Source: UBA4644 sp900555855
GTDB lineage: Bacteria; Bacillota; Clostridia; Oscillospirales; Butyricicoccaceae
DNA length: 64,000 nt
Reading direction: 5' to 3'
Assembly (NCBI GenBank): GCA_052289195.1
Contig: DAWAJD010000003.1
Coordinates: forward strand, 1 to 64,000
This document shows, piece after piece, positions 34,244 to 41,880 of this stretch; within the stretch, counting starts at the first letter, position 1; the number at the start of each line of letters is the position of its first letter. The notes beneath the pieces were generated by a model. The model was not told the origin of the DNA and ran no database searches. It worked only from the letters and a program-made list of their open reading frames with translations. A program made the translations under genes and the position numbers.

Positions 34244-34801
34244 CTAACGCTCCTTTGCGTTGCGCAGGATCAGCTCCGGCATACCCCGGCAAAGCTCCAG
34301 CGCGCGCTTCAGCTCCTCCAAGGCCTCATCCTGCATTCCCCCGCAGATCCAGTCCACGCTCATGCCGAAGAGCTGATTCTTCAAAAAGCGGACAAGCACC
34401 TGCCGGTCCTCCTGCGGCAGCCGCCGGTCGGGAAAAGCGGTGTCCAGATAGGTCTCCACCACATAGCCGCAGAGCTTCATGGCGCTGCGCTCAAAGATAT
34501 CCCAGTTGACGGAATGATAAATATGGCTGACGGCCCGGCGGTTGTCCTTCGCAAACTGAAAGGCCACCGCAAAGCATTCGTCCAGCGAGCCGATGGACGG
34601 ATAGGCCGCGATGAGCCGGTCGGTCTCGTCGGTAATGATCTCCGTCAGCAGGGCGGGGATATCCTGAAAATGATAGTAAAAGGAATTGCGGTTGATGCCG
34701 CAGTCCTCCACGATGTCCCGGACGCTGATCCGGTTCAGCGGCTTTTCGTTGAGCAGCTTGAGAAATGAGCTTTTGATGGCCTGCTTGGTAAAGTTCGCCA
34801 T
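34244..34801 (-). CDS. TetR/AcrR-family regulator
   Basis: 185 residues. The N-terminal helix-turn-helix ends in the family signature ISVRDIVEDCGINRNSFYYHFQDI (about residues 25-48). The rest is helical, as in the DhaS-like Firmicutes group. It has its own promoter and terminator and lies directly upstream of, and on the same strand as, the DUF308-MMPL operon, a common place for a repressor of an exporter. The palindrome GATTATAATC (34135-34144) at the operon -10 is a possible but unproven operator core. Confidence 0.85.
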   Translation of the reverse strand: MANFTKQAIKSSFLKLLNEKPLNRISVRDIVEDCGINRNSFYYHFQDIPALLTEIITDETDRLIAAYPSIGSLDECFAVAFQFAKDNRRAVSHIYHSVNWDIFERSAMKLCGYVVETYLDTAFPDRRLPQEDRQVLVRFLKNQLFGMSVDWICGGMQDEALEELKRALELCRGMPELILRNAKER

Positions 34802-34869
34802 CCTGTCCCTCCTGTCCGGCTTCGGCGGGGCCGACCTTTTCCGGCCCGCAGCCTGCGCATCACGGCCCT

Positions 34870-34898
34870 ATTATAGCGGATCCCGCCGCTTTTGGCAA
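34870..34898 (-). promoter_or_regulatory. Promoter of tetR
   Basis: On the minus strand TTGCCA (34893-34898), a 17-bp spacer, TATAAT (34870-34875). The leader is about 65 nt. Confidence 0.75.
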
Positions 34899-34968
34899 GC
34901 TAAAGCCGCGGCGGCGGGGTTTTCTCTGATTTTTTCTGTTTTTTGGAAGAGATCCCGCGAAATATCCC

Positions 34969-34997
34969 TTGACTTTCCACCCTTCGGTCAGTATAAT
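34969..34997 (+). promoter_or_regulatory. Promoter of rplU-rpmA
   Basis: TTGACT (34969-34974), exactly 17 bp, TATAAT (34992-34997). Start of transcription near 35004. Confidence 0.88.
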
Positions 34998-35003
34998 AGA
35001 AGA

Positions 35004-35060
35004 GCCGCATTGAACGGGTCTTAAGCTGGCCTTTGGCCACACCCCAAAAGCGAGCCCGAA
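35004..35060 (+). ncRNA. L21-type ribosomal protein leader
   Basis: The leader between the promoter and rplU contains GGGTCTTAAGCTGGCC followed by TTTGGCCACACCCCAAAAG, which forms a hairpin with the rest of a GAGCCC segment near 35052. It matches my memory of the Firmicutes L21 leader family, where L21 is thought to repress its own operon. The comparison is from memory; a covariance search should confirm it. Confidence 0.6.
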
Positions 35061-35081
35061 ATGAAGGAGAGGTGCAAAGAG

Positions 35082-35369
35082 ATGTACGCAATCATCAAGA
35101 CCGGCGGAAAGCAGTATAAGGTTTCCGAAGGCGACGAGATCTATGTGGAAAAGCTGGATCTGGAAGACGGCGCGGCCGTTGACTTCGAGGTGCTGATGGT
35201 GGAAAAGGACGGCGCCCTGACCATGGGCGGCAAGGTTTCCGGCAAGGTCGTGAAGACCGGCAAGCAGAAGAAGGTCATCGTCTACAAGATGAAGCCCAAA
35301 AAGAACTACCGCAGAAAACAGGGTCACAGACAGCCTTATACCAAGGTCGTCATCGAGACCATCGCGTGA
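35082..35369 (+). CDS. rplU: 50S ribosomal protein L21
   Basis: 95 residues with the complete family pattern (MYAIIKTGGKQYKV at the start; YKMKPKKNYRRKQGHRQPYT at the end). It binds 23S rRNA and helps assemble the large subunit. ATG 35082 is preceded by AAGGAGAGGTG. It is followed by rpmA 24 bases later. The usual Firmicutes gene between them (ysxB/prp, a cysteine protease) is missing. Confidence 0.98.
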   Translation: MYAIIKTGGKQYKVSEGDEIYVEKLDLEDGAAVDFEVLMVEKDGALTMGGKVSGKVVKTGKQKKVIVYKMKPKKNYRRKQGHRQPYTKVVIETIA

Positions 35370-35393
35370 TCACAAACTATCGGAGGTGCAATT

Positions 35394-35657
35394 ATGGCTC
35401 ATAAAAAAGGTGTCGGCTCTACGAAAAACGGCCGCGATTCCGAGTCCAAGCGCCTTGGCGTGAAGCGTGCTGACGGTCAGTTCGTTCTGGCAGGCAACAT
35501 TCTCGTCAAGCAGCGCGGCACAAAGATCCATCCGGGTACCAATGTGGGCAGAGGCAGCGATGATACGCTGTTTGCTCTGGCCAACGGCACGGTCCGCTTC
35601 GAAAGACTCGGCCGCGACCGCAAGCAGGTCTCCGTGTATGAGGATGTGCAGCAGTAA
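35394..35657 (+). CDS. rpmA: 50S ribosomal protein L27, form without N-terminal extension
   Basis: 87 residues, starting MAHKKGVGSTKNGRDSE. Its N terminus lies near the peptidyl-transferase centre. In most Firmicutes L27 begins with a short extension ending FFA that is cut off by the protease Prp. This L27 starts directly with the mature-like AHKKG, and no prp gene lies between rplU and rpmA. GGAGGTG precedes the start. Two terminators follow. Confidence 0.97.
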   Translation: MAHKKGVGSTKNGRDSESKRLGVKRADGQFVLAGNILVKQRGTKIHPGTNVGRGSDDTLFALANGTVRFERLGRDRKQVSVYEDVQQ

Positions 35658-35678
35658 GTCAATTACTTTGCGGCTCGA

Positions 35679-35710
35679 CCGCCCGGCAAAAGCCGGGCGG
35701 TTTTCTTTCT
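35679..35710 (+). terminator. Terminator of rplU-rpmA
   Basis: CCGCCCGGC (35679-35687) pairs with GCCGGGCGG (35692-35700), loop AAAA, then TTTTCTTTCT. Confidence 0.88.
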
Positions 35711-35720
35711 GCGCATTTTG

Positions 35721-35760
35721 AAAAGCCGCGGACAGGAGAAGCCCTGTCCGCGGCTTTTTT
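35721..35760. terminator. Bidirectional terminator
   Basis: AAAAGCCGCGGACAGG pairs with CCTGTCCGCGGCTTTT through a 14-base stem with A and T runs on both sides. It stops readthrough from rpmA and ends the Lar-like gene on the minus strand. Confidence 0.85.
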
Positions 35761-35766
35761 ATCCTC

Positions 35767-35991
35767 TTATTCGCTGGCGGCGGTATGGATGACCTTGCCC
35801 ATATTCCAGAGCTTGGCCGCCTGCCGGGCGGCTTCCAGCCGTTCCTCCGGCGTGTTGTAGGCAGAATGGGCCGTCTCTGCGCCGCAGTCCATACAGGCCA
35901 CATAAACGCACCAGCCCTGCTCCTCCTGCATGGCGCCAACGCCCCGGCACACCGGGCAGTCCTCCAGCTCGATCTCATAGATGGGATCCAT
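35767..35991 (-). CDS. Lar-like small zinc-ribbon protein
   Basis: 74 residues with two Cys pairs, CPVC near residue 12 and CMDC near 33, then GAETAHSAYNTPEER and AAKLWN. The layout C-P-x-C, C-x-x-C-G-A-x...A...W-N is that of the Lar family (restriction alleviation proteins, mostly in phages and mobile elements). Here it lies 23 bases behind the thioredoxin-reductase-like gene, so a redox or zinc role in the nrd operon is another option. No restriction system or prophage is in the window. ATG with AAAGGAGAGA upstream. Confidence 0.6.
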   Translation of the reverse strand: MDPIYEIELEDCPVCRGVGAMQEEQGWCVYVACMDCGAETAHSAYNTPEERLEAARQAAKLWNMGKVIHTAASE

Positions 35992-36014
35992 TTGCGATCT
36001 CTCCTTTGTTCCCG

Positions 36015-36929
36015 TTACATTCCATCGATATAGCGGCAGGCCGCGATGGCGGCCACAGCGCCGTCGGCGTTGGCCGTCGTCACCTGCCGGACCCGCTTGC
36101 TGCGGCAGTCTCCGGCGACGAAAACGCCGGGAGACGCGGTGGTGCAGCTCTCATCGGATGCAAAATAACCAAAATCATCCAGCCGGGCCAGACCGGCGAA
36201 GGCTTCATTTTCCGGGATCAGGCCCACGGCCACGAACAGGCCATCGCAGGCCTCCGGAATGGGCTGGCCAGTGATTCGATCCTCCGTCTCCAGCCCTATC
36301 AGTCGTCCTTCCTCCAGCACCAGGCCAGTAATGCGCACATTGACTCTGGTGCGGACATTGGGGCGCCGGAACAAAAGCTCCTGCAGACGCTTTTCCCCGG
36401 TGAACTCCGGCAGATCCTGCAGCAGGATCACCTGACGGCACTTATCTGCCAGCAAAATAGCCTCCTGCAGGGCGGAATTGCCGCCGCCTGCCACGCAGAC
36501 CGTCTGATCCCGATAGAAATCGCCATCGCACACGGCGCAGAAGGAAATGCCGCTGCCGATCAGCTCCTCCTCTCCGGGCAGGCCCAGCAGCCGGTGCTTT
36601 ACGCCCGGCGCCAGGATCAGGGCCCGGCAATCGTAAGCGCCGCCCTCCTCGGTCCGGACGGTCTTACGGTCGCCCAGATCCTCCACGGAGACGGCCTTTT
36701 CCAGCTCCACCTCCGCGCCCTGGGCCAGGATCTGATCCAGCATTTTTTCCGCCAGCTCGCTGCCGCTGAGCTGCAGCGAGCCGGGATAATTTTCCACCTT
36801 GGGGGAATAGGCGATCTGCCCGCCGAAGCCGTTTTTCTCCAGCACCAGAACGCGCTTGCCGTTGCGCAGGGCGTAAAGCGCCGCCGTCATGCCGGCGGGG
36901 CCGCCGCCCACTACGATGATATCGTACAT
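36015..36929 (-). CDS. Thioredoxin-reductase-like FAD/NAD(P)H oxidoreductase
   Basis: 304 residues. FAD-binding VVGGGPAGMTAALYA (residues 6-20), redox pair CAVC (Cys131, Cys134, followed by DG), NAD(P)H site VAGGGNSALQEA (near 147-158), and C-terminal FAD site GVFVAGDCRSKRVRQVTTANADG. It should move electrons to a thioredoxin- or glutaredoxin-like partner. The nearest partner is the redox domain fused to NrdD, 13 bases upstream in the same transcript, so it probably recycles that domain. The start is ATG 36929; the longer frame runs into nrdD. The name trxB is likely but other trxB copies may exist elsewhere. Confidence 0.88.
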   Translation of the reverse strand: MYDIIVVGGGPAGMTAALYALRNGKRVLVLEKNGFGGQIAYSPKVENYPGSLQLSGSELAEKMLDQILAQGAEVELEKAVSVEDLGDRKTVRTEEGGAYDCRALILAPGVKHRLLGLPGEEELIGSGISFCAVCDGDFYRDQTVCVAGGGNSALQEAILLADKCRQVILLQDLPEFTGEKRLQELLFRRPNVRTRVNVRITGLVLEEGRLIGLETEDRITGQPIPEACDGLFVAVGLIPENEAFAGLARLDDFGYFASDESCTTASPGVFVAGDCRSKRVRQVTTANADGAVAAIAACRYIDGM

Positions 36930-36942
36930 AGCGGCCCTTCCT

Positions 36943-39333
36943 TTACTGCTTCTTGCCCATGAGCCAGCCCTTGATGTCGGAGACGCCCTTGTATTTCTCA
37001 AAGCCCTCCTCCCGGGCCAGCACCAGCGTGGGCGCCTGCTTGACGCCAAACTGATTCACCAGCTCCACATGGTCCGTGGCGATGAGTCTTTCATAGGGGA
37101 TGCCGGCCTTGTCCAGCAGGGCCATGGCCAGCTTGCAGTTGGGGCAGGTGGCGGCCACGAAGAGATAGTTCCGGTCCTGGGCCGCGGGAGCTTCCGCGGC
37201 GGGCTGGCCGGCGCTCTCCTGCGCTGCGCCGCCCTCCGGCAGGGGGCCGCTGTGCCGCAGCACGGAATGGCCGATGTCGTAGGTCTTCCGATCCAAAAAT
37301 TCCTGGCTCTTTCCGTCATTCCAATTCTGCACCGGGCGGTAATAGCCGGTGATGCGGCTGTAGATCTCCGTCTTGCGGCCGCAGTAGGGACAGGTATGGA
37401 CCTCGCCCGCCAGATAGCCGTGGTCCGGGCAGACGGAATAGGTGGGAGAAAGGGTGTAATAGGGCAGGCGGTAATTCTCCGCGATCTTGCGCACCAGATT
37501 GGCCGCAGCCTTCCAGTCGGGAAGCTTTTCGCCCAGGAAGGCGTGGAAGACGGTGCCGGAGGTGTAGAGGGTCTGCAGCTCGTCCTGCACATCCAGTGCG
37601 GAGAAGATATCCTCCGTATAGCCTACGGGCAAATGGGAGGAATTGGTATAATAAGGCGTACCGTTTTCGTTGGCGGTGATGATATCGGGATAAAGCTCTT
37701 TATCGTGCTTGGCAAAGCGGTAGCTGGTGGATTCGGCAGGCGTGGCCTCCAGATTATACAGGTCGCCGTATTCCTCCTGATAGTCGGACAGGCGCTCCCG
37801 CATATGATTGAGCACATCCTTGGCGAACTGCTGGGTGGCTTCGTGGGTCAGGTCCTTCCGGAGCCAGCAGGCGTTGAGCCCCGCTTCGTTCATGCCCACC
37901 AGACCGATGGTGGAGAAATGGTTGGCGAAGGTGCCCAGATAGCGCTTGGTATAGGGATAGAGACCCGCCTCCAGCAGCTGGGTGATGACGGTGCGCTTGG
38001 TCTTCAGGCTGCGGGCTGCGATGTCCATCAGCTGATCCAGCCGCTCATAAAACTCCGCCTCGTTCCGGGCCAGATAGGCGATGCGAGGCAGGTTGATGGT
38101 GACGACGCCAACGGACCCGGTGCTTTCACCGGAGCCAAAGAAGCCGCCGGACTTTTTGCGCAGCTCCCGCAGATCCAGACGCAGGCGGCAGCACATGGAG
38201 CGCACATCGGAGGGCTCCATATCGGAATTGATATAGTTGGAGAAATAGGGCGTGCCGTATTTGGCGGTCATCTCAAAGAGCAGGCGGTTGTTTTCCGTGT
38301 CACTCCAGTCAAAGTCCCGGGTGATGGAATAGGTGGGGATGGGATACTGGAAGCCCCGGCCATTGGCGTCGCCCTCGATCATGATGTCGATGAAGGCCTT
38401 GTTCACCATATCCATTTCCTTCTTGCAGTCGCCGTAGGTGAAGTCCATCTCCTTCCCACCCACGATGGCCGGCAGATTCTCCAGATCGCGGGGGACGGTC
38501 CAGTCCAGCGTGATGTTGGAGAAGGGGGCCTGGGTGCCCCAGCGGGAGGGCGTATTGACGCCATAGATGAAGGACTGGATGCACTGCTTGACCTCCTTCT
38601 GGGTCAGGTTGTCCACCTTGACAAAGGGTGCAAGGAAGGTATCAAAGGAAGAGAACGCCTGAGCGCCGGCCCATTCATTCTGCATAATGCCCAGGAAGTT
38701 TACCATCTGGTTGCAAAGGGTGGAGAGATGGCTGGCAGGCGAAGAGGTGATTTTCCCCGGGACGCCGCCCAGACCCTCCTGAATCAGCTGCTTCAGGCTC
38801 CAGCCGGCGCAATAGCCGGTAAGCATGGACAGGTCGTGGAGATGCAGTGCCGCAGACCGGTGTGCATCAGCCACCTCCTTGTCGTAGACCTCGCTGAGCC
38901 AGTAGTTGGCGGTGATGGCGCCGGAGTTGGACAGGATCAGGCCGCCGACGGAATAGGTGACGGTAGAATTTTCCTTGACGCGCCAATCGTTGATCTGCAG
39001 ATAATTGTCCACCAGATCCTTATAGTTCAGCAGCGTGGAGCCCACATTGCGGATCTTTTCCCGCTGCTTGCGGTAGAGGATATAGGCCTTGCTCACATCG
39101 GCATAGCCTGCCTCGGAAAGGACCTTCTCCGCGCTGTCCTGGATGTCCTCCACGGCGATGAGATCGTCCTTGATCTTGTTTTCAAAGTCTGCGGTGACCC
39201 GCAGGGCCAGCATATCGATCACGCTGGGGTGATACTGCTTCTGCAGGGCGTCGAACGCCTTGGTCAGGGCCGCGCTGATCTTGCGGATGTCAAATTCTGC
39301 GATCTTTCCGTCGCGCTTTACGACTCGGTACAT
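36943..39333 (-). CDS. nrdD: Anaerobic ribonucleoside-triphosphate reductase fused to a glutaredoxin-like domain
   Basis: Class III reductase that makes dNTPs from NTPs with a glycyl radical. 796 residues: an ATP-cone at the N terminus (about 1-90, VKRDGKIAEFDIRKISAALT), the barrel with SSFDTFLAPFVK and PFSNITLDWTVP, a zinc site (CPDH...CPYC), and the glycyl radical segment WNDGKSQEF (Gly674). After an Ala/Pro/Gly-rich linker (about 694-720) the protein continues into a thioredoxin-fold domain (about 721-796) with CPNC (Cys730, Cys733), a cis-Pro loop QAPTLVL and KGVSDIKGWL. This last domain is NrdH/glutaredoxin-like and could supply electrons in place of formate. Its promoter carries two NrdR boxes. 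Confidence 0.95.
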   Translation of the reverse strand: MYRVVKRDGKIAEFDIRKISAALTKAFDALQKQYHPSVIDMLALRVTADFENKIKDDLIAVEDIQDSAEKVLSEAGYADVSKAYILYRKQREKIRNVGSTLLNYKDLVDNYLQINDWRVKENSTVTYSVGGLILSNSGAITANYWLSEVYDKEVADAHRSAALHLHDLSMLTGYCAGWSLKQLIQEGLGGVPGKITSSPASHLSTLCNQMVNFLGIMQNEWAGAQAFSSFDTFLAPFVKVDNLTQKEVKQCIQSFIYGVNTPSRWGTQAPFSNITLDWTVPRDLENLPAIVGGKEMDFTYGDCKKEMDMVNKAFIDIMIEGDANGRGFQYPIPTYSITRDFDWSDTENNRLLFEMTAKYGTPYFSNYINSDMEPSDVRSMCCRLRLDLRELRKKSGGFFGSGESTGSVGVVTINLPRIAYLARNEAEFYERLDQLMDIAARSLKTKRTVITQLLEAGLYPYTKRYLGTFANHFSTIGLVGMNEAGLNACWLRKDLTHEATQQFAKDVLNHMRERLSDYQEEYGDLYNLEATPAESTSYRFAKHDKELYPDIITANENGTPYYTNSSHLPVGYTEDIFSALDVQDELQTLYTSGTVFHAFLGEKLPDWKAAANLVRKIAENYRLPYYTLSPTYSVCPDHGYLAGEVHTCPYCGRKTEIYSRITGYYRPVQNWNDGKSQEFLDRKTYDIGHSVLRHSGPLPEGGAAQESAGQPAAEAPAAQDRNYLFVAATCPNCKLAMALLDKAGIPYERLIATDHVELVNQFGVKQAPTLVLAREEGFEKYKGVSDIKGWLMGKKQ

Positions 39334-39450
39334 GGCTGCTCCTCCGATAATTTATTTGAATTTTTAAAAGCTGACGATTTCCTGCGGCCGCCGTGCTTTT
39401 TGATGCTGTCAGGCTCCGGCCCTTTCAAACGGGTCTGTGCGGCCAACTGC

Positions 39451-39479
39451 ATCATACCATGCGCAGGCGCTTTCGTCAA
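39451..39479 (-). promoter_or_regulatory. Promoter of nrdD
   Basis: On the minus strand: TTGACG (39474-39479), 17-bp spacer, TATGAT (39451-39456) with TG one base upstream (extended -10). The -35 is the end of the downstream NrdR box. The leader is about 110 nt. Confidence 0.82.
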
Positions 39480-39489
39480 TATCTTGTGT
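39474..39489 (-). promoter_or_regulatory. NrdR box (proximal)
   Basis: ACACAAGATATTGACG on the minus strand matches the 16-base NrdR consensus (ACACWATATATWGTGT) at 12 positions. It overlaps the -35. NrdR is the ATP/dATP-sensing repressor of ribonucleotide reductase genes. Confidence 0.75.
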
Positions 39490-39505
39490 GGCAAAAATCC
39501 GGTAA

Positions 39506-39521
39506 AACCTATATCTTGTAA
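39506..39521 (-). promoter_or_regulatory. NrdR box (distal)
   Basis: TTACAAGATATAGGTT on the minus strand, 11 of 16 matches to the consensus. It begins 16 bases beyond the first box, so the centres are 32 bp apart, three helical turns, as in known tandem NrdR sites. Confidence 0.7.
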
Positions 39522-39530
39522 ATATCGCGC

Positions 39531-39562
39531 AAAAAAACGGAGATGCTTTTTGTCATCTCCGT
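39531..39562 (-). terminator. Terminator of nrdG
   Basis: ACGGAGATG (39537-39545) pairs with CATCTCCGT (39554-39562); on the minus strand it is followed by seven T. Thus nrdG and nrdD are separate transcripts. Confidence 0.85.
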
Positions 39563-39587
39563 CAAAGCCTGTTGGTGCGTGCGGCCC

Positions 39588-40280
39588 TCAGTCCACACCC
39601 CGCAGCAGGACCTCCTCCACATAGGGCCGGACCAGCTCCGCCCAGCGGCGCAGCGCTTCCTTTTCCGGCGCGTGGAGCCCGGGACGCAGGACCGTCTCCC
39701 GGTCGGTAAAGCACTGGATGGCGTAGCGCCGCGCGCCCCGGATCCAGCGCCCGATCTCTGCAAAGGACCGGTCGTCATGGAACTCCGCCACCGCCGTGGT
39801 GCGAAACTCATAGTCCGTCTCCCCCGCCAGCAGCAGCGCTGCGCTCTCCTTCACCGCTTCCAGATCCACCTGCGCCAGACCGCAGGTCTCCCCATAGCGG
39901 GAAAGGCTGTTTTTGATGTCCATGGCCGCATAGTCCACCAGCCCCGCCCGGATCACGGCCTCCAGCGCCCGGGGATGGAACCCGTTGGTATCCAGCTTCA
40001 CCGCATAGCCCAGCGCCTTTACCTGCTCCAGCAGCGCCGGCAGCTCCGGCCGCAGCAGCGGCTCTCCGCCGGTGAAGGCCACGCCATCCAGCAGCCCCCG
40101 GCGCTTTTTCAAAAAGGCCAGCAGCGCTTCCCCGTCCAGCTCCGCCGGCGCAGAAGCGCTGAGCAGCCCGCTGTTATGGCAGAAGGGGCAGCGCAGGTCG
40201 CAGCCGCCCAAAAAGACCGTGCAGGCCACCCTGCCGGGAAAATCCAGCAGCGTCACCTTCTGCAGCCCGTGAATTTTCAT
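39588..40280 (-). CDS. nrdG: Anaerobic ribonucleotide reductase activating enzyme (radical SAM)
   Basis: 230 residues from ATG 40280 (AAGGGGA upstream); the frame stays open far upstream, but that part is antisense read of the surface operon. Radical-SAM site CDLRCPFCHN (Cys at about 27, 31, 34), GGEPLL for SAM, and DTNGFHP. It creates the glycyl radical on NrdD at the expense of SAM. It has its own promoter and terminator and comes before nrdD on the same strand. Confidence 0.92.
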   Translation of the reverse strand: MKIHGLQKVTLLDFPGRVACTVFLGGCDLRCPFCHNSGLLSASAPAELDGEALLAFLKKRRGLLDGVAFTGGEPLLRPELPALLEQVKALGYAVKLDTNGFHPRALEAVIRAGLVDYAAMDIKNSLSRYGETCGLAQVDLEAVKESAALLLAGETDYEFRTTAVAEFHDDRSFAEIGRWIRGARRYAIQCFTDRETVLRPGLHAPEKEALRRWAELVRPYVEEVLLRGVD

Positions 40281-40313
40281 CAAAGCATCCCCTTCCCTTC
40301 CCATGGTCTTTTT

Positions 40314-40342
40314 ACTATACACCCTTCCCCCTTCCTTTGCAA
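40314..40342 (-). promoter_or_regulatory. Promoter of nrdG
   Basis: On the minus strand: TTGCAA (40337-40342), 17-bp spacer, TATAGT (40314-40319). No NrdR box was found here. Confidence 0.65.
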
Positions 40343-40346
40343 GCAG

Positions 40347-40374
40347 TTGATTTCCCCCTGAATTTTGGTATAAT
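40347..40374 (+). promoter_or_regulatory. Promoter of the SLH-toroid/DUF4430 operon
   Basis: TTGATT (40347-40352), 16-bp spacer, TATAAT (40369-40374) with an upstream TGG (extended -10). It is divergent from the nrdG promoter a few bases away. Confidence 0.75.
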
Positions 40375-40406
40375 AAAAAGCAACGATTCTTTAAGGAGGC
40401 GCTTTC

Positions 40407-41876
40407 ATGCTGAAACGACGGCTGCCCGCCCTGCTGCTGGCGCTGCTTCTGCTGGCGGCAACGGCCTTTCCCGCGGCGGCGGAGACGAAGCCCGCGGCGG
40501 AGGATGCCCTGCAGGATACTGCCCGCTATCTTCACGATCTGGTGGCGGAGCCCACGGTCTCCGGCCTTGGCGGAGACTGGACGGTGCTCGGTCTGGCCAG
40601 AAGCGGCCTGCCGGTGGAGCGGGCCTATTACGACGGCTATCTCGCCCGGGCCGCGGCGTATATCGCGGAGAAGGAGGGCATCCTCCACCAGCGGAAATAT
40701 ACGGAATATTCCCGGGTGGTGCTGGTGCTGACGGCGCTGGGGCAGGATCCCCGGAGCGTGGGCAGCTATGATGTGCTGTCTCCCCTGTTTTCCTTCGACG
40801 CCGTTTCCCGGCAGGGGCTCACCGGCGCTGCCTTTGCCCTGCTTGCGCTGGACAGCGGCGGCTACGACGCCCCGGAGGGGCTGCGGCAGCAATATGTGGA
40901 CCATCTTCTGGCGCAGGAGCTGGAGGGCGGCGGCTTTGCCCTGTCCGGCGTGGTGGCCGATCCAGATGTGACGGCCATGGTGCTGCAGTCGCTGGCTCCT
41001 TACGGCGCGCAGGCGGCCGTCGCACAGGCGGCGGAGCGGACCTTTGCCCGGCTTTCCGCCCTGCAGAAGGACAGCGGCGGCTTCGCCTCCTACGGCGTGG
41101 AGTGCAGCGAATCTTCCGCCCAGGTGCTTCTGGCGCTGGACGCCTGGGGGCTTCCCTTTGACGACCCGCGCTTTGTGAAAAACGGCCACACCGCCGCAGA
41201 GGCGCTGCTCTCCTTCTGGCGGCAGGGCCAGGGCTTTGTCCACACGGCGCAGCCCGACCAGAGCATCGCCATCGTCTCCTGCGAGCAGGGTTTGCTGGCG
41301 CTGGCCGCCCTGCACCGGCGGCAGGATGGCCGGAGCAGCCTGTATGCCATGACGGATGTCTGCGCCCGCTTTCCGGAGCTCAGCGGCCACCCTGCCCGGC
41401 AGGCGGTGGAGGAGCTGACGGCGCTGGGCGTGATCTCCGGCATGGGCGACGGGACCTTCCGCCCCGATGCGCCGCTGGACCGGGCATCCTTCTGCACCAT
41501 GGCGGTCAAGCTTCTGGGGCTGACGCCCCGATGGACGGATCGATTTGATGATGTGGCTCAAAACAGCTGGTATGGCGGCTATCTCTGCGCCGCCGCAGAG
41601 GCGGGCGTCACCCAGGGGGTCTCCGCCCGGCAGTTTTCCCCGCTGCGGCAGGTGACCCGGGAGGAGGGCGCTGTGATGCTTTACCGCACGGCCCGGGCCA
41701 TGGGTCTGGTCTCGGAACGGCAGGACGGCGAAGCGCGTTCCTGGGCAGAGAGCCTTGCCTGGTGCCGGGAGACCGGTCTCTGGCTCTGGCCGGAGGACGC
41801 AGACGGCACGCTGACCCTGCTGCGGGGCGAAGCCGCCCAGCTGCTCTGGGCGCTGACGCAAATGAGAAAGGCATAA
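40407..41876 (+). CDS. SLH-anchored protein with a prenyltransferase/squalene-cyclase-like alpha-alpha toroid
   Basis: 489 residues. Signal peptide (AFPAAAE). Residues about 30-315 form alpha-alpha repeats with Q-W/G-GGF patterns (GGDWTVLGLARSGLP; QEGG-type QKDSGGFASYG; SAQVLLALDAWGLPFDDPRF), the fold shared by squalene cyclase, protein prenyltransferases and the alpha domain of cobalamin carriers. SLH repeats follow (about 320-485): LDRASFCTMAVKLLGL, VTREEGAVMLYRTA, and a degenerate third. No catalytic DxDD or zinc motif is visible, so it may bind a ligand rather than catalyse. Coupled to the DUF4430 gene 4 bases later. Confidence 0.78.
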   Translation: MLKRRLPALLLALLLLAATAFPAAAETKPAAEDALQDTARYLHDLVAEPTVSGLGGDWTVLGLARSGLPVERAYYDGYLARAAAYIAEKEGILHQRKYTEYSRVVLVLTALGQDPRSVGSYDVLSPLFSFDAVSRQGLTGAAFALLALDSGGYDAPEGLRQQYVDHLLAQELEGGGFALSGVVADPDVTAMVLQSLAPYGAQAAVAQAAERTFARLSALQKDSGGFASYGVECSESSAQVLLALDAWGLPFDDPRFVKNGHTAAEALLSFWRQGQGFVHTAQPDQSIAIVSCEQGLLALAALHRRQDGRSSLYAMTDVCARFPELSGHPARQAVEELTALGVISGMGDGTFRPDAPLDRASFCTMAVKLLGLTPRWTDRFDDVAQNSWYGGYLCAAAEAGVTQGVSARQFSPLRQVTREEGAVMLYRTARAMGLVSERQDGEARSWAESLAWCRETGLWLWPEDADGTLTLLRGEAAQLLWALTQMRKA

Positions 41877-41880
41877 CGGC

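Noticed and set aside
36889..39624. A 911-codon open frame on the plus strand across nrdD
   Set aside because: Antisense of nrdD; no start signal and no family.
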